Positions 28,118 to 36,492 of a stretch of DNA of 64,000 bases are shown here, in pieces. Numbering within the stretch: position 1 is the stretch's first letter; each line of letters starts with the position of its first letter. The notes beneath the pieces are model-generated. The model had not been told where the DNA came from and did not search any database. It saw only the letters and a program-made list of their open reading frames with translations. The position numbers were made by a program, and so were the translations under genes. This DNA is from Solirubrobacterales bacterium (lineage in GTDB: Bacteria > Actinomycetota > Thermoleophilia > Solirubrobacterales > Solirubrobacteraceae): contig CANJIV010000006.1 in the NCBI GenBank assembly GCA_947474595.1, positions 62,001 to 126,000 on the forward strand, given 5' to 3'.

Positions 28118-28278
28118 TCCACCTACCGGCACACGCCGATGTAGGCTGCCTAAGCGCTTCGGCTTAGAGCGCTGGGCTGGGGCTTGCCACCGTTGTTGAA
28201 AGTGGCGACGGTCTCGATGCTTTAGAAGATCAATAGGCTGCGTGAAGCTGGCCCACCTTCCACCGTCAGGAGATAGCT

Positions 28279-29088
28279 ATGGTCGCCTCTAGCCAAACCA
28301 CACTTAGCGGACACGCTGGGTCTCTCTATGTCAAGCGCTGGAACAACGAGGCGCCGAGGCGAACGGTAATCCTCGTCCACGGCTACGGCGAGCACATCGG
28401 AAGGTATGAGGAGGTCGCCGCAATGCTTGTTGGCGGTGGCGCGGTTGTCTGGGGACTCGACCACGCCGGACACGGGCACTCCGACGGCGAACGCGGGCTT
28501 ATCGCCAGCCTAGATGCGGCAGTTGGCGATCTCAAATTGCTCGTAGATGTTGCCCGAGAGGCCAACCCTGAGCTAGCGGTTGTGTTGGTCGCGCATTCGA
28601 TGGGAGGTGCAATTGGGCTGCGCTACGCAGAGCTGCACCAAGACGATCTCGCTGGGCTCGTGATGTCGGCCCCGCTGATCGGAAGTTGGGCGCCAGCTCC
28701 GATTCTCTTAGCGCTTGAAGATCTACCGGCGATTCCGATCGACCCCTCGGTGCTGAGCCGTGACCCAGCCGTCTGTGCGGCATATGGTGACGATCCACTC
28801 GTCTATCACGGGCCGTTTGGCAGGGCGACCCTTGCGGCTGCCAGCACTGGCCTGCTTGAGATTGCTCTAGACGCTGACCGCGTCACGATCCCGATTCTGT
28901 GGCAGCACGGCTGTGATGACGTTCTTGTCCCACTTGAGGGGACCCGCCGTGGTGTGGACCTGCTGCGCAACGCAGAGGTTCAGCAACGCTCTTATCCCGG
29001 CGCATTGCACGAGATCTTCTTCGAGATCAACAGCGCCGAGGTTCTCGCCGACACGATGGCGTTCGTGGCCGAAGTGGCACCAGGGTGA
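28279..29088 (+). CDS. Alpha/beta hydrolase, monoacylglycerol lipase-like
   Basis: A 269-residue serine hydrolase of the monoacylglycerol/lysophospholipase group. Seen: LVHGYGEHIGRYEEVA, LDHAGHGHSDGERG, nucleophile Ser in LVAHSMGGAIGLRY near residue 107, Asp in GCDDVLVPLEG near 213 and His in GALHEIFFEI near 244, so the triad is complete. No signal peptide, hence cytosolic. A good RBS, AGGAGA, stands before ATG 28279. It lies between purN and purH on the same strand, 33 bases before purH, with no evident metabolic link to purines. Confidence 0.88.
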   Translation: MVASSQTTLSGHAGSLYVKRWNNEAPRRTVILVHGYGEHIGRYEEVAAMLVGGGAVVWGLDHAGHGHSDGERGLIASLDAAVGDLKLLVDVAREANPELAVVLVAHSMGGAIGLRYAELHQDDLAGLVMSAPLIGSWAPAPILLALEDLPAIPIDPSVLSRDPAVCAAYGDDPLVYHGPFGRATLAAASTGLLEIALDADRVTIPILWQHGCDDVLVPLEGTRRGVDLLRNAEVQQRSYPGALHEIFFEINSAEVLADTMAFVAEVAPG

Positions 29089-29121
29089 GCCAGGCTGGCG
29101 CCAGCGCGTATTCTCGAGGCC

Positions 29122-30723
29122 ATGAGCAAAGAGATTGACGCATTGGAACTAACCGCCCCGGGCCAGACGAGAGTCGCTAGGGCGCTGCTGTCGGTCTCGG
29201 ATAAGAGTGGCATCGTCGACTTCGCTCGCGGCTTGATCGCGCTTGGTGTTGAGATTGTCTCGACCGGCGGCACCGCGAACGAGCTTGGCGCAGCTGGCCT
29301 ACCGATCCGCGCGATATCTGACTTCACCGGCTTCCCAGAGATCATGGATGGTCGCGTAAAGACTCTGCATCCCAAACTCTATGCCGGACTGCTGGCCCTG
29401 CGAGACGACTCCTCACACCTCGAGGCCGCCAGAGACAATGACGTCGAGTGGGTCGATCTTGTCTGTGTCAATCTCTACCCGTTTGAACAGACGGCTGCGC
29501 GAGAGGGTGTCGAAGACCACGAGGTGATTGAGCAGATTGACATCGGAGGACCGTCGATGATCCGAGCCGCTGCTAAGAACTTCGGCTTCGCAGCCGTTGT
29601 CACCACGCCAGATAGCTATGACGCCGTGTTGACTGAGCTAGGTGAGAGCGACGGCCGTCTCTGCCTCGCGACTCGCGAGCGGTTGGCCGGGGCGGCCTTT
29701 GCCTGCGTCGCCCGTTACGACGCGGCGATCGCGAGTTGGTTTGCCCAAAAAGGCGGCGATTTCCCTGAACTTACTGTTCGCGCCTATGAGAAAGTCTGCG
29801 ATCTACCTTACGGTGAGAACCCACACCAGCGTGCTGCCTTTTACGCCGAGCTGGGCCAGCCTGCCCATCTGCTCCAAAGCGCTCGACAGCTCGGAGGTCG
29901 TGCTCTCTCCTTCAACAACATCCTCGATCTGAGCGCTGCCAAGACGGTTGTGGCCGAGTTTGATGACCCGGCCTGTGTGATCGTTAAGCACAACAATCCC
30001 TGCGGCGCGGCCGTTGCCAGGAGCGCATCAGATGCCTACGCCAAGGCCTTGGCTGGCGATCCGGTGAGCGCCTTTGGCGGCGTGATCTGTCTCAACCAGA
30101 GAGTCGATGCCGTTACGGCCGAGGCGATTTCACAACAGTTCGTCGAGGTCATCTGCGCTCCAGGCTACGACGCTGACGCGCTGGCGATACTGGCCAAGAA
30201 GGAGAAGCTGCGCATCCTTGACGACAGCCAAGACCGTCAGCTCGGTGGCTCGACGGTTGACCTCAAGGCGGTTGTTGGTGGACTGTTGGCCCAAGACCGC
30301 GATGGTGAGCTAGAGGATCGTGCTGCGATGGAGGTAGTAACCGAGCGTCAGCCCAGCGAAGAGGAGTGGGCCGAGTTGCTGTTTTCGTGGCGCATCTGTA
30401 AGCACGTGCGCTCCAATGCGATCGTGCTCTCTAAGGACCAGGCCACCGTTGGGATCGGTGCCGGGCAGATGAGCCGCGTTGACTCCGTACGGATCGCGAT
30501 CGAGAAGGCCACGGGAGAGAGCAGCAGCGCGTCGCTTGAAGGTGTCGTGCTGGCCTCGGATGCCTTTTTCCCTTTTGCCGACGGTCCCCAGGTCGCAATC
30601 GACGCCGGTGTCCGAGCGATCATCCAGCCAGGCGGGTCGATGCGCGATGGCGAAGTTATCCAAGCCGCCGACGCTGCCGGCGTCACGATGGTCTTTACCC
30701 AGCGGCGTCACTTCCGTCACTGA
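29122..30723 (+). CDS. purH: Bifunctional AICAR formyltransferase/IMP cyclohydrolase
   Basis: Last two steps to IMP. N-terminal MGS-like cyclohydrolase domain: RALLSVSDKSGIVDFARGL, IVSTGGTANELGAAG, VKTLHPKLYAGLLA, LYPFEQTAAR. C-terminal transformylase: VCDLPYGENPHQRAAFY, IVKHNNPCGAAVA (catalytic Lys-His), SAFGGVICLNQ and a SDAFFPFADGPQVAID block near the end. 533 residues, complete. It converges with the AlkA-like gene, with only ten bases between stops. It closes the purine region; guaA/guaB and purM/purK are not seen here. Confidence 0.97.
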   Translation: MSKEIDALELTAPGQTRVARALLSVSDKSGIVDFARGLIALGVEIVSTGGTANELGAAGLPIRAISDFTGFPEIMDGRVKTLHPKLYAGLLALRDDSSHLEAARDNDVEWVDLVCVNLYPFEQTAAREGVEDHEVIEQIDIGGPSMIRAAAKNFGFAAVVTTPDSYDAVLTELGESDGRLCLATRERLAGAAFACVARYDAAIASWFAQKGGDFPELTVRAYEKVCDLPYGENPHQRAAFYAELGQPAHLLQSARQLGGRALSFNNILDLSAAKTVVAEFDDPACVIVKHNNPCGAAVARSASDAYAKALAGDPVSAFGGVICLNQRVDAVTAEAISQQFVEVICAPGYDADALAILAKKEKLRILDDSQDRQLGGSTVDLKAVVGGLLAQDRDGELEDRAAMEVVTERQPSEEEWAELLFSWRICKHVRSNAIVLSKDQATVGIGAGQMSRVDSVRIAIEKATGESSSASLEGVVLASDAFFPFADGPQVAIDAGVRAIIQPGGSMRDGEVIQAADAAGVTMVFTQRRHFRH

Positions 30724-30733
30724 GTCCGGTCGG

Positions 30734-31726
30734 CTAACGGCGCTTGTCGAGCGGGCCGTCATCCTCCCAATCTTGAGTTACGTAGAGCCAGAATGCTAGG
30801 CCGGCACTGTCGCCATAGCGCGAAAAACGCCGCGCGATCGCCTTATCGCTGGCCTTGCGTCCTGCGATCCGTGCGTAAGTTGGACGCGTCCATGAGTCCA
30901 AGACCAAAAATGAACGCCGGCCGATCAGCAGCATGATGTGAGCGCTTGCATATGGCCCGACGCCGGGAAGCTCTTCTAGGCGTGCGCGCAGCTCGTCGTC
31001 GCTGAGGGTGTCGGGGGAGGCCGCCGCCAAGGCCTCGAGGTCGAGTGCGCCGGTAGCGACCATCTCGGCGATCGAGCGCATATAGGGCCCGCGGTAGCCA
31101 GCTCGCGCGATATCGCGGTAGAAGGACTCCGGCGCCTTAGCCATCACGGCAGGCGATGGGAAGGCTCGACGCTGTGGACCAACTTTGGACTCTTTTGAGC
31201 CGTCACCGGGTGCGGCTGCGCCGAGCTCTGCGACGATCGCGTCGACCATCCGCACGGTCCCCGACCAGGCGCAGTTAGTCGTGCAGAGCGTCTTGATCAC
31301 GTCTTCAAAGACGGTTGGACTGCGCATCAGTCTCCCGGCGCCTGATCTGGCCCACGCCAACTGTGGGTCGTCGGCGATCTGGCCATAGAAGTCTGAGAGG
31401 TCTTCGTCTAGACAGAGCATGTGGCGCAGGGTTTGGGTGATCTGGGATCTGTGCTGGGCGCAGGGTTTGCGACCTTCGACAGTTGCGATCAGCGTAGGTG
31501 GGTCGGTGGATTTGGCGCCATCGCGATCGCGATCGCCCGGTGCGGGCGCGAGGACGACGGTGCGGGCGCCATCGCCGACGGCCAAGGTCACCTCAATGCT
31601 GGCCTCCTCCACCCGCCGAAAGAGTGGCGCCAGGGTCGTCAGTCCATGCGAGTTCAAGGTCCGCGCCCAGTTGACCGGCTCTCCACTAGGTCCAGATAGA
31701 GCGATCGTGATGGCCGAATCCGACAT
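30734..31726 (-). CDS. HhH-GPD DNA glycosylase, AlkA/OGG-like
   Basis: Base-excision repair glycosylase of the HhH-GPD superfamily. The hairpin is ELPGVGPYASAHIMLLIG near residue 254 and the catalytic Asp is in FLVLDSWTRPTYARI near 276. The position that is Lys in bifunctional OGG1/Nth enzymes is Tyr here, suggesting a monofunctional enzyme. No C-terminal Fe-S cysteines. The N-terminal 150 residues resemble the AlkA/OGG beta domain. I use ATG 31726 (330 residues); the open frame extends to 31789 but that extension is encoded by a repeat element and is not protein-like. Likely substrates are alkylated or oxidised purines, unproven. Confidence 0.85.
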   Translation of the reverse strand: MSDSAITIALSGPSGEPVNWARTLNSHGLTTLAPLFRRVEEASIEVTLAVGDGARTVVLAPAPGDRDRDGAKSTDPPTLIATVEGRKPCAQHRSQITQTLRHMLCLDEDLSDFYGQIADDPQLAWARSGAGRLMRSPTVFEDVIKTLCTTNCAWSGTVRMVDAIVAELGAAAPGDGSKESKVGPQRRAFPSPAVMAKAPESFYRDIARAGYRGPYMRSIAEMVATGALDLEALAAASPDTLSDDELRARLEELPGVGPYASAHIMLLIGRRSFLVLDSWTRPTYARIAGRKASDKAIARRFSRYGDSAGLAFWLYVTQDWEDDGPLDKRR

Positions 31727-31743
31727 TGCCGCAGATGATCGCA

Positions 31744-31804
31744 GGGGGGCGTGCGCAGTAACCCTGAGATATTCAGGACTAGGGAGCACACCCCCCCCGA
31801 AAAC
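31744..31804 (+). repeat. Inverted-repeat element, copy 2
   Basis: G6 arm at 31744-31749, inner stem CCTGA / TCAGG around GATAT (31763-31777), then GGGAGCACA and a C8 arm at 31791-31798 followed by GAAAA. It is in the same orientation as copy 1 and lies between the start of the AlkA-like gene and the 3' end of tRNA-Lys, so it occupies the upstream region of the glycosylase gene. Confidence 0.9.
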
Positions 31805-31818
31805 CTAGATATAGGGGA

Positions 31819-31891
31819 TGGGCCGCCCGGGATTCGAACCCGGATCTCAACGCTTAAAAGGCGCGAACTTTGACCATTAAGCTAGCGGCCC
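31819..31891 (-). tRNA. tRNA-Lys (anticodon UUU)
   Basis: A 73-base cloverleaf on the minus strand. Acceptor GGGCCGC pairs with GCGGCCC, D-stem GCTT/AAGT, anticodon loop CTTTTAA, T-stem CCGGG/CCCGG with loop TTCGAAT, discriminator A. No CCA is encoded (TCC follows). The first anticodon-stem pair is C opposite U, a mismatch; the other four pairs hold. Confidence 0.93.
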
Positions 31892-31985
31892 CAACGGGGA
31901 GCGTAATGGCAGGCGCCCTACTGCCACTTCCTCGTAAGCTCATCGACACGTCACACCAGCCCCTTGGCCTGACAGCATCCACACA

Positions 31986-32429
31986 GTGCAACCCCGAACT
32001 CCACAGCCGCCTGAGGCATCTGCGAGCGTCGTCACCCGCCTTGACGGCCGCGAGCTAGCGGCGATCTTCGCTGGTGGCTGCGTCGGAGCTCTGGCACGTC
32101 TGGGGCTTGTAGAGGCCTTTCCGGGGGTGGCGGCGGGAGGCTGGCCGTGGCCTACATTCACTGTCAATATTGTCGGCGCTTTTCTGCTCGGCTACCTTGC
32201 GACTAGCCTGCAGGAGCGCCTGCCTGTTAGCGCCTATCGACGGCCATTCTTGGGGACCGGGCTTTGCGGTGCCCTAACGACATTCGCCCTCGTCCAAGTC
32301 GAGCTTGTCACGATGCTTGATCACGGCCACAGCGCTTTGGCGGCTGGATACGCTGCAGCCTCCCTAGCCGCTGGCTTCGCAGCCGTATTCGCAGGAACCG
32401 CGCTGGCTCGGCGGGTAAGGGAGATCTGA
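31986..32429 (+). CDS. crcB: Fluoride channel CrcB/Fluc, first paralogue
   Basis: A 147-residue, four-helix membrane protein of the dual-topology Fluc family that exports fluoride. Seen: [33 protein letters not shown] (the conserved Asn) and [17 protein letters not shown] (conserved TTF). It starts with GTG at 31986 and carries an N-terminal extension of about 20 residues. The second paralogue starts two bases after its stop; such pairs usually form heterodimers with fixed opposite topology. I checked the 94 bases upstream for a fluoride riboswitch and saw none. Confidence 0.92.
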   Translation: MQPRTPQPPEASASVVTRLDGRELAAIFAGGCVGALARLGLVEAFPGVAAGGWPWPTFTVNIVGAFLLGYLATSLQERLPVSAYRRPFLGTGLCGALTTFALVQVELVTMLDHGHSALAAGYAAASLAAGFAAVFAGTALARRVREI

Positions 32430-32431
32430 GA

Positions 32432-32797
32432 ATGGGAGCACTGGTCTGGGCCGGCGTCGCAGCGCTTGGCGGAGCTGGCGCGTTGGCACGGTTTTGGTTC
32501 GACGGCGCACTCTCGCAGCGAACTGGTGGCGCCTTTCCCTACGGCACTCTCGCCGTCAATCTGACGGGCGCTTTCGCCTTGGGAGCGTTGAGTGTCTTGA
32601 CTGACAGTCACACCCTCCTACTACTGATCGGCGGAGGGTTCCTAGGCTCATACACGACCTTTTCAACCTGGATGTTTGAGACAGAACGGCTGGGAGAGCA
32701 GGGCCGCACCGCTGCACTAGCGCTCAACCTCTTCATCCCGCTTGCTTGTGGGCTGGCCGCCGCCGCCCTAGGCCGAGTGATTGGGCAGGCGCTGTGA
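32432..32797 (+). CDS. crcB: Fluoride channel CrcB/Fluc, second paralogue
   Basis: A 121-residue, four-helix Fluc subunit with GGAGALARFWFDGAL, GTLAVNLTGAFALGAL and GGGFLGSYTTFSTWMFE, the family hallmarks. Tandem location with the first crcB (two bases apart) points to a heterodimeric channel. Its stop overlaps the GTG of the triple-DUF190 gene by four bases, so the three genes form one coupled operon. Confidence 0.93.
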   Translation: MGALVWAGVAALGGAGALARFWFDGALSQRTGGAFPYGTLAVNLTGAFALGALSVLTDSHTLLLLIGGGFLGSYTTFSTWMFETERLGEQGRTAALALNLFIPLACGLAAAALGRVIGQAL

Positions 32798-33828
32798 CCG
32801 GGCAAGCACACGCCAGGATCACGGTCCACGCTGGCGAGGCCGATAGGGCCGATGGCCGCTTCCTCGCTGATGCCCTTTTAGATCGCTTCGACGACGCTGC
32901 CCTCGACTGCGCAGTCCTTTTGCGGTGTACGTCTGGATTTGGCGTCAGGAGCGGGCTGCGCACAGACCAGCTGCTGACCCTCTCGATCGATCTACCGATC
33001 CTGGCGATCGGGATGGGGGAGCGCACTCTGGTCGACAGCCTGGCCGCATCGATAGAGGATCTGGGTCCGGTTGGGCTCGTGACGATCGAGCCGCTCATCT
33101 GGGATGGCGAGTGGAGCGCGTCGCCAAACTCAGCTGTCATCTCTAGCGCCGCGCTCGTAGGCCAAGAGCAGAGGCTGACTGTCGTGGTTGGCAGCAAGCC
33201 CAAGGTCGACGGTATCTCCCCCCATGTCGCGATTGTCGATGCACTGCGCCAAGCAGGCATCGCTGGCGCCACTGCACTCTGTGGCGTGGATGGATTGAGA
33301 GCAGGCAAGAGGTTGCGAGCGAGCATCATGGCGCCCACGGCCGAGGTCCCGGTCGTGATTATCTCGTTCGGCTCCACTGAGGCGATTAGGGCGGCAAGCG
33401 ATCAGATTAAGACCAGCGCTCCAGGCGCTGTATTGAGCTATGGGCCGGTGACCGTCTGTAAGCGTGATGGCCAACTGCTGGAGCCTCCCCCGAGCACTTC
33501 AACGTGGCAGCGCCTGTCGGTCTACCACGGCGAGCAGTCACGCAGCCGCGGCCGCTCGCTCTCGGCGCAGTTGATTCCCACCCTGCGTGGCGCAGGCGTC
33601 GCGGGAGCAACCAGCCTGCGCGGGATCTGGGGTTACCACGGAGACCACACTCCTCACGGAGACCGCTTGCTGTCGCTGCGTCGGCGCGTTCCTGTGATGA
33701 CTACGGTTGTAGAGCGCGGCGATGGGATCGCGGCGGCTTGGGATGTGATCGACGACTTCACTGACGAGAGTGGCCTAGTCACGAGCGAGCCGCTCGAGAC
33801 AGTTAGATCCCGAGCAGGGCACCGATAG
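32794..33828 (+). CDS. Triple-DUF190 protein, PII-like, linked to CrcB
   Basis: A 344-residue cytosolic protein made of three successive DUF190 units, about residues 4-105, 118-215 and 230-340. Each begins with the same kind of strand (ARITVHAGEADRADG, QRLTVVVGSKPKVDG, QRLSVYHGEQSRSRG), then LLDRF/ALRQAGIAGAT/TLRGAGVAGAT helices, and the third keeps GIWGYHGDHTPHGDRLL. DUF190 has a PII-like ferredoxin fold and is often found beside crcB; usually it is a single 100-110 residue domain. Start GTG 32794 overlaps the crcB stop (GTGA); an open frame from 32746 is a false extension. The fusion could act as a self-contained trimer, as PII proteins are trimers; this is inference. Its end overlaps the convergent TauE gene by 26 bases. 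Confidence 0.85.
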   Translation: MTGQAHARITVHAGEADRADGRFLADALLDRFDDAALDCAVLLRCTSGFGVRSGLRTDQLLTLSIDLPILAIGMGERTLVDSLAASIEDLGPVGLVTIEPLIWDGEWSASPNSAVISSAALVGQEQRLTVVVGSKPKVDGISPHVAIVDALRQAGIAGATALCGVDGLRAGKRLRASIMAPTAEVPVVIISFGSTEAIRAASDQIKTSAPGAVLSYGPVTVCKRDGQLLEPPPSTSTWQRLSVYHGEQSRSRGRSLSAQLIPTLRGAGVAGATSLRGIWGYHGDHTPHGDRLLSLRRRVPVMTTVVERGDGIAAAWDVIDDFTDESGLVTSEPLETVRSRAGHR

Positions 33829-34570
33829 CGACAACGCCGACGACGACGATCGTCGCCCGCAGCCAGCTAGGAGAGAGCTTGCGGCCGTAGCGTGAGCCAA
33901 TCTGCCCACCCAGGACCGATCCGACGGCCAGCAGTACGACCGCCTCCCATGCGACATCTGCAAGCAAGATGAAGAAAAGTGAAGAGACTATGTTCACAAA
34001 ACAGCCGAGGACGTTCTTGAGAGCGTTGGTCCGCTGTAGGTGGTCAGGGACCAACGACCCGAGGATCGCGATCAGCAAAATGCCCTGCGCGGCACCGAAG
34101 TAGCCGCCGTATATCCCGGCGGCGTAGATGCACAGCAGCGTCAGCGGACCAGCTCGGCGTTGGGGCACTGGCCCAGGTCCGGGATCGTGACGTAGCACCC
34201 AAGCTGACAGTCGCGGTTGGATCAAGATCAACAGTAGGGCAAGGGCGATGATCGCCGGGACGATCGCCTTAAACCAGCTCGCGGGAAGGACTAGCAGCAG
34301 TGTCGCGCCTGTTAGGGCTCCAAGAACCGACATCGGAGCCAGACGCGTTATCGCCGGTCGCTGGTTCTCTAGCTCCGCGCGATAGCCGATCGCACCGGAG
34401 ATGCTGCCGGGGGCTAGCCCCACCGTACTTGTGACGTTCGCCGTGACAGGGGCGTAGCCAAGCGCGAGCAGTAGCGGGAAGGTGATTAAGGTTCCGCTGC
34501 CTACGACTGCGTTGATCGTGCCAGCTGCAACCCCGGCGCCAATGATCGCAATCGCCTCAAGCAAGCTCAA
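33803..34570 (-). CDS. TauE/SafE-family membrane permease
   Basis: A 255-residue membrane protein with about seven or eight hydrophobic segments. The N-terminal AGVAAGTINAVVGSGTLITFPLLLALG and VTANVTSTVGLAPGSISGAIGYR are family hallmarks, repeated in the second half (IYAAGIYGGYFGAAQGILLIAIL and NALKNVLGCFVNIVSSL). The family moves sulfite, sulfoacetate or related anions across the membrane. No sulfur genes are adjacent, so the substrate is open. It converges with the DUF190 gene with a short overlap; its start is about 90 bases upstream of tRNA-Glu on the opposite strand. Confidence 0.9.
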   Translation of the reverse strand: MSLLEAIAIIGAGVAAGTINAVVGSGTLITFPLLLALGYAPVTANVTSTVGLAPGSISGAIGYRAELENQRPAITRLAPMSVLGALTGATLLLVLPASWFKAIVPAIIALALLLILIQPRLSAWVLRHDPGPGPVPQRRAGPLTLLCIYAAGIYGGYFGAAQGILLIAILGSLVPDHLQRTNALKNVLGCFVNIVSSLFFILLADVAWEAVVLLAVGSVLGGQIGSRYGRKLSPSWLRATIVVVGVVAIGALLGI

Positions 34571-34663
34571 CTCGAAGGCCTCTCCATGGCAGCGAACCTA
34601 CCGCAGATAACAGACCGCGTGCCACCGCCATGCCAACCCCTACTACGATGCAGGACGTCTCGC

Positions 34664-34735
34664 CCCCATGGTGTAGCGGTTAGCACGTCAGGTTTTCATC
34701 CTGGAAGCAGCGGTTCGATTCCGCTTGGGGGTATG
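34664..34735 (+). tRNA. tRNA-Glu (anticodon UUC)
   Basis: A 72-base cloverleaf: acceptor GCCCCCA / TGGGGGT, D-arm GGTGTAGCGGTTAGCAC, anticodon stem TCAGG/CCTGG with loop TTTTCAT, T-arm AGCGGTTCGATTCCGCT, discriminator A. No encoded CCA. Confidence 0.94.
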
Positions 34736-35022
34736 TTGACTTTGCGGATTGCCGCCAAACGTATACGGGCTTGTTAGATGAGACATCCTAGGCGCAGAAC
34801 AACGGATACCCCTCGAAATACGATCTGCTCCTGCCGATGTTCCTGGCGCCAACAGAGCGGCCACTGCGCCAGGCGAAATGGAATGAGCTATGTATGAGAC
34901 CGGAGAGCATCAACCCATGACTGGCTGTGATTGGTCCGACGAAGCAAACCGGCTCCAACCCCCAACCGGAGTTAGAAGTTAATCGGAGGTCGCGAGCGCT
35001 CTACCTTGGGGAGTCACTCCAT
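34736..35022. other. Gene-free stretch downstream of tRNA-Glu
   Basis: About 290 bases without a convincing gene. Short frames exist but none resembles a known protein, and I see no integrase remnant, direct repeat of the tRNA 3' end, or clear terminator. A weak CTCC/GGAG inverted repeat with an AACCCCCAACC spacer lies near 34955-34975. The promoter of the dihydropyrimidinase gene begins just after this stretch. Confidence 0.5.
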
Positions 35023-35051
35023 TTGACCGCTAGCGGCGGTGCTTGTATATA
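35023..35051 (+). promoter_or_regulatory. Sigma-70-type promoter of the dihydropyrimidinase operon
   Basis: TTGACC at 35023-35028, a 17-base spacer and TATATA at 35046-35051, close to consensus. Transcription would start near 35058, giving a leader of about 30 bases with AAGGGGAG before ATG 35088. This is the best consensus promoter in the window. Confidence 0.7.
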
Positions 35052-35087
35052 ACTGCTTACCGACTCGGCCAAAGGGGAGAAAATCTG

Positions 35088-36485
35088 ATGTCAGTTCTAA
35101 TACGGGGAGGCCGCATTATCACGGCCTCTGAGGACTATTTCGCCGACATCTTTATCGACGGCGAAGAGATAGCACTGATCGCCGACTCACTTGATGTCGT
35201 CGCTGATCAGGTCATCGACGCAACTGGCAAGTACGTGATCCCTGGAGCGATTGATCCTCACACGCATATCGAACTGCCATTTGGTGGCACGACTACTTGC
35301 GATGACTTCACATCTGCGACAGTTGCGGCCGCGTTTGGAGGCACAACGTCGCTAGTGGACTTCTGTTTCCAGATGCCCGGGCAGAGCTTCCGCTCCGCGC
35401 TGGACACATGGTACGAGAAGGTTGATCGCTGTAAGCCAGTGATCGACGTTGGCTTTCATATGGCGATCACCGACCTCTATGACGGCGGCACACTAGCCGA
35501 CCTCGCCAAGGTACCCGATGAAGGAGTCACCAGCTACAAGGTATTCATGGCCTATAAGGGCGCGGTGATGGTTGATGATGAAACCCTCTTTAAGACATGC
35601 CGGGTCGCCGCGGAGACTGGGGCTCAAGTCATGGTGCACGCCGAAAACGGCGACGTGATCGACGTTCTTGTTAAAGAAGCGATAGCCGCGGGCAAGACCG
35701 AGCCTAAATGGCATGCGGCAACGCGGCCTGCGATCACCGAGGGCGAAGCCACTGGCCGCGCAATTCAGATCGCTCATTTGGCTGAGGCTCCGCTCTATGT
35801 CGTTCACGTCTCTTGCAAGGAGTCGATCGAGCCGATTGCCCGGGCACGCCAGCAGGGCTGGGCTGTCATGGGGGAGACGTGCCCACAGTACCTCTTCATC
35901 GACGAGACCATGCTAGATCAGCCGTTCGCAGAAGCAGCTAAGTACATCTACACACCGCCACCGCGCGCAAAAGAGAATCAAGAGCCGCTCTGGGACGCAC
36001 TGGGATCAGACGTACTATCGATCGTTTCGACCGACCACTGTCCATTCCGTATCAAGGATCAGAAAACTCTCGGCAAAGACGATTTTTCTAAGATTCCAAA
36101 CGGTGGCCCCGGGATTGAGAACCGCATGCATTTGCTCCACCACTTCGGCGTCAACGCAGGCCGGTTTTCGATGAGCCGGTTGGTGGAGATGACTTCAACC
36201 AACGTCGCCAAACAGTTTGGCCTTTACCCAAAGAAAGGGACGGTCGCGGTTGGTAGCGACGCTGACCTCGTACTCTGGGACCCGCTCAAAGAGGTCACGA
36301 TCTCGGCAACCACACACCACTCCAACATTGACTACAACCTTTACGAAGGCACTGACGTAACAGGTGCGCCAACGACAGTTCTCGTTCGTGGCAAGGTTGT
36401 CATTGATGGCGACTCGCTCGTTGCTAAGCCGGGCCATGGCCAGTTCTTAAAGCGCGCTCGCTTCGGTCAGGAGCTGACGAGGTGA
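35088..36485 (+). CDS. hydA: Dihydropyrimidinase/hydantoinase
   Basis: Cyclic-amidohydrolase that opens dihydropyrimidine or hydantoin rings. Seen: GAIDPHTHIELPFGG near residue 55 (first metal His pair), TSYKVFMAYKGA near 149 with the Lys that becomes carboxylated, VHVSCKESIE, GETCPQYLFIDE and SIVSTDHCPFRIKDQK with the catalytic Asp. 465 residues from ATG 35088; the open frame reaches back to 35043 but the RBS favours 35088. The next gene, seven bases on, is a carbamoyl-amide hydrolase, so the pair can convert a cyclic ureide to carbamoyl product and then to amine, CO2 and ammonia. Substrate could be dihydrouracil, hydantoin or N-methylhydantoin. Confidence 0.93.
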   Translation: MSVLIRGGRIITASEDYFADIFIDGEEIALIADSLDVVADQVIDATGKYVIPGAIDPHTHIELPFGGTTTCDDFTSATVAAAFGGTTSLVDFCFQMPGQSFRSALDTWYEKVDRCKPVIDVGFHMAITDLYDGGTLADLAKVPDEGVTSYKVFMAYKGAVMVDDETLFKTCRVAAETGAQVMVHAENGDVIDVLVKEAIAAGKTEPKWHAATRPAITEGEATGRAIQIAHLAEAPLYVVHVSCKESIEPIARARQQGWAVMGETCPQYLFIDETMLDQPFAEAAKYIYTPPPRAKENQEPLWDALGSDVLSIVSTDHCPFRIKDQKTLGKDDFSKIPNGGPGIENRMHLLHHFGVNAGRFSMSRLVEMTSTNVAKQFGLYPKKGTVAVGSDADLVLWDPLKEVTISATTHHSNIDYNLYEGTDVTGAPTTVLVRGKVVIDGDSLVAKPGHGQFLKRARFGQELTR

Positions 36486-36492
36486 TCTTCGG

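Noticed and set aside
31892-31985. Fluoride riboswitch before crcB
   Set aside because: The conserved pseudoknot and the CTGATGACTCC-type 3' block are absent in the 94-base leader.
34586-34777. Open frame across tRNA-Glu
   Set aside because: It overlaps the tRNA gene and has no recognisable protein features.
34736-35022. Integrase remnant or attachment-site duplication after tRNA-Glu
   Set aside because: No tyrosine-recombinase motifs and no direct repeat of the tRNA 3' end were found downstream.
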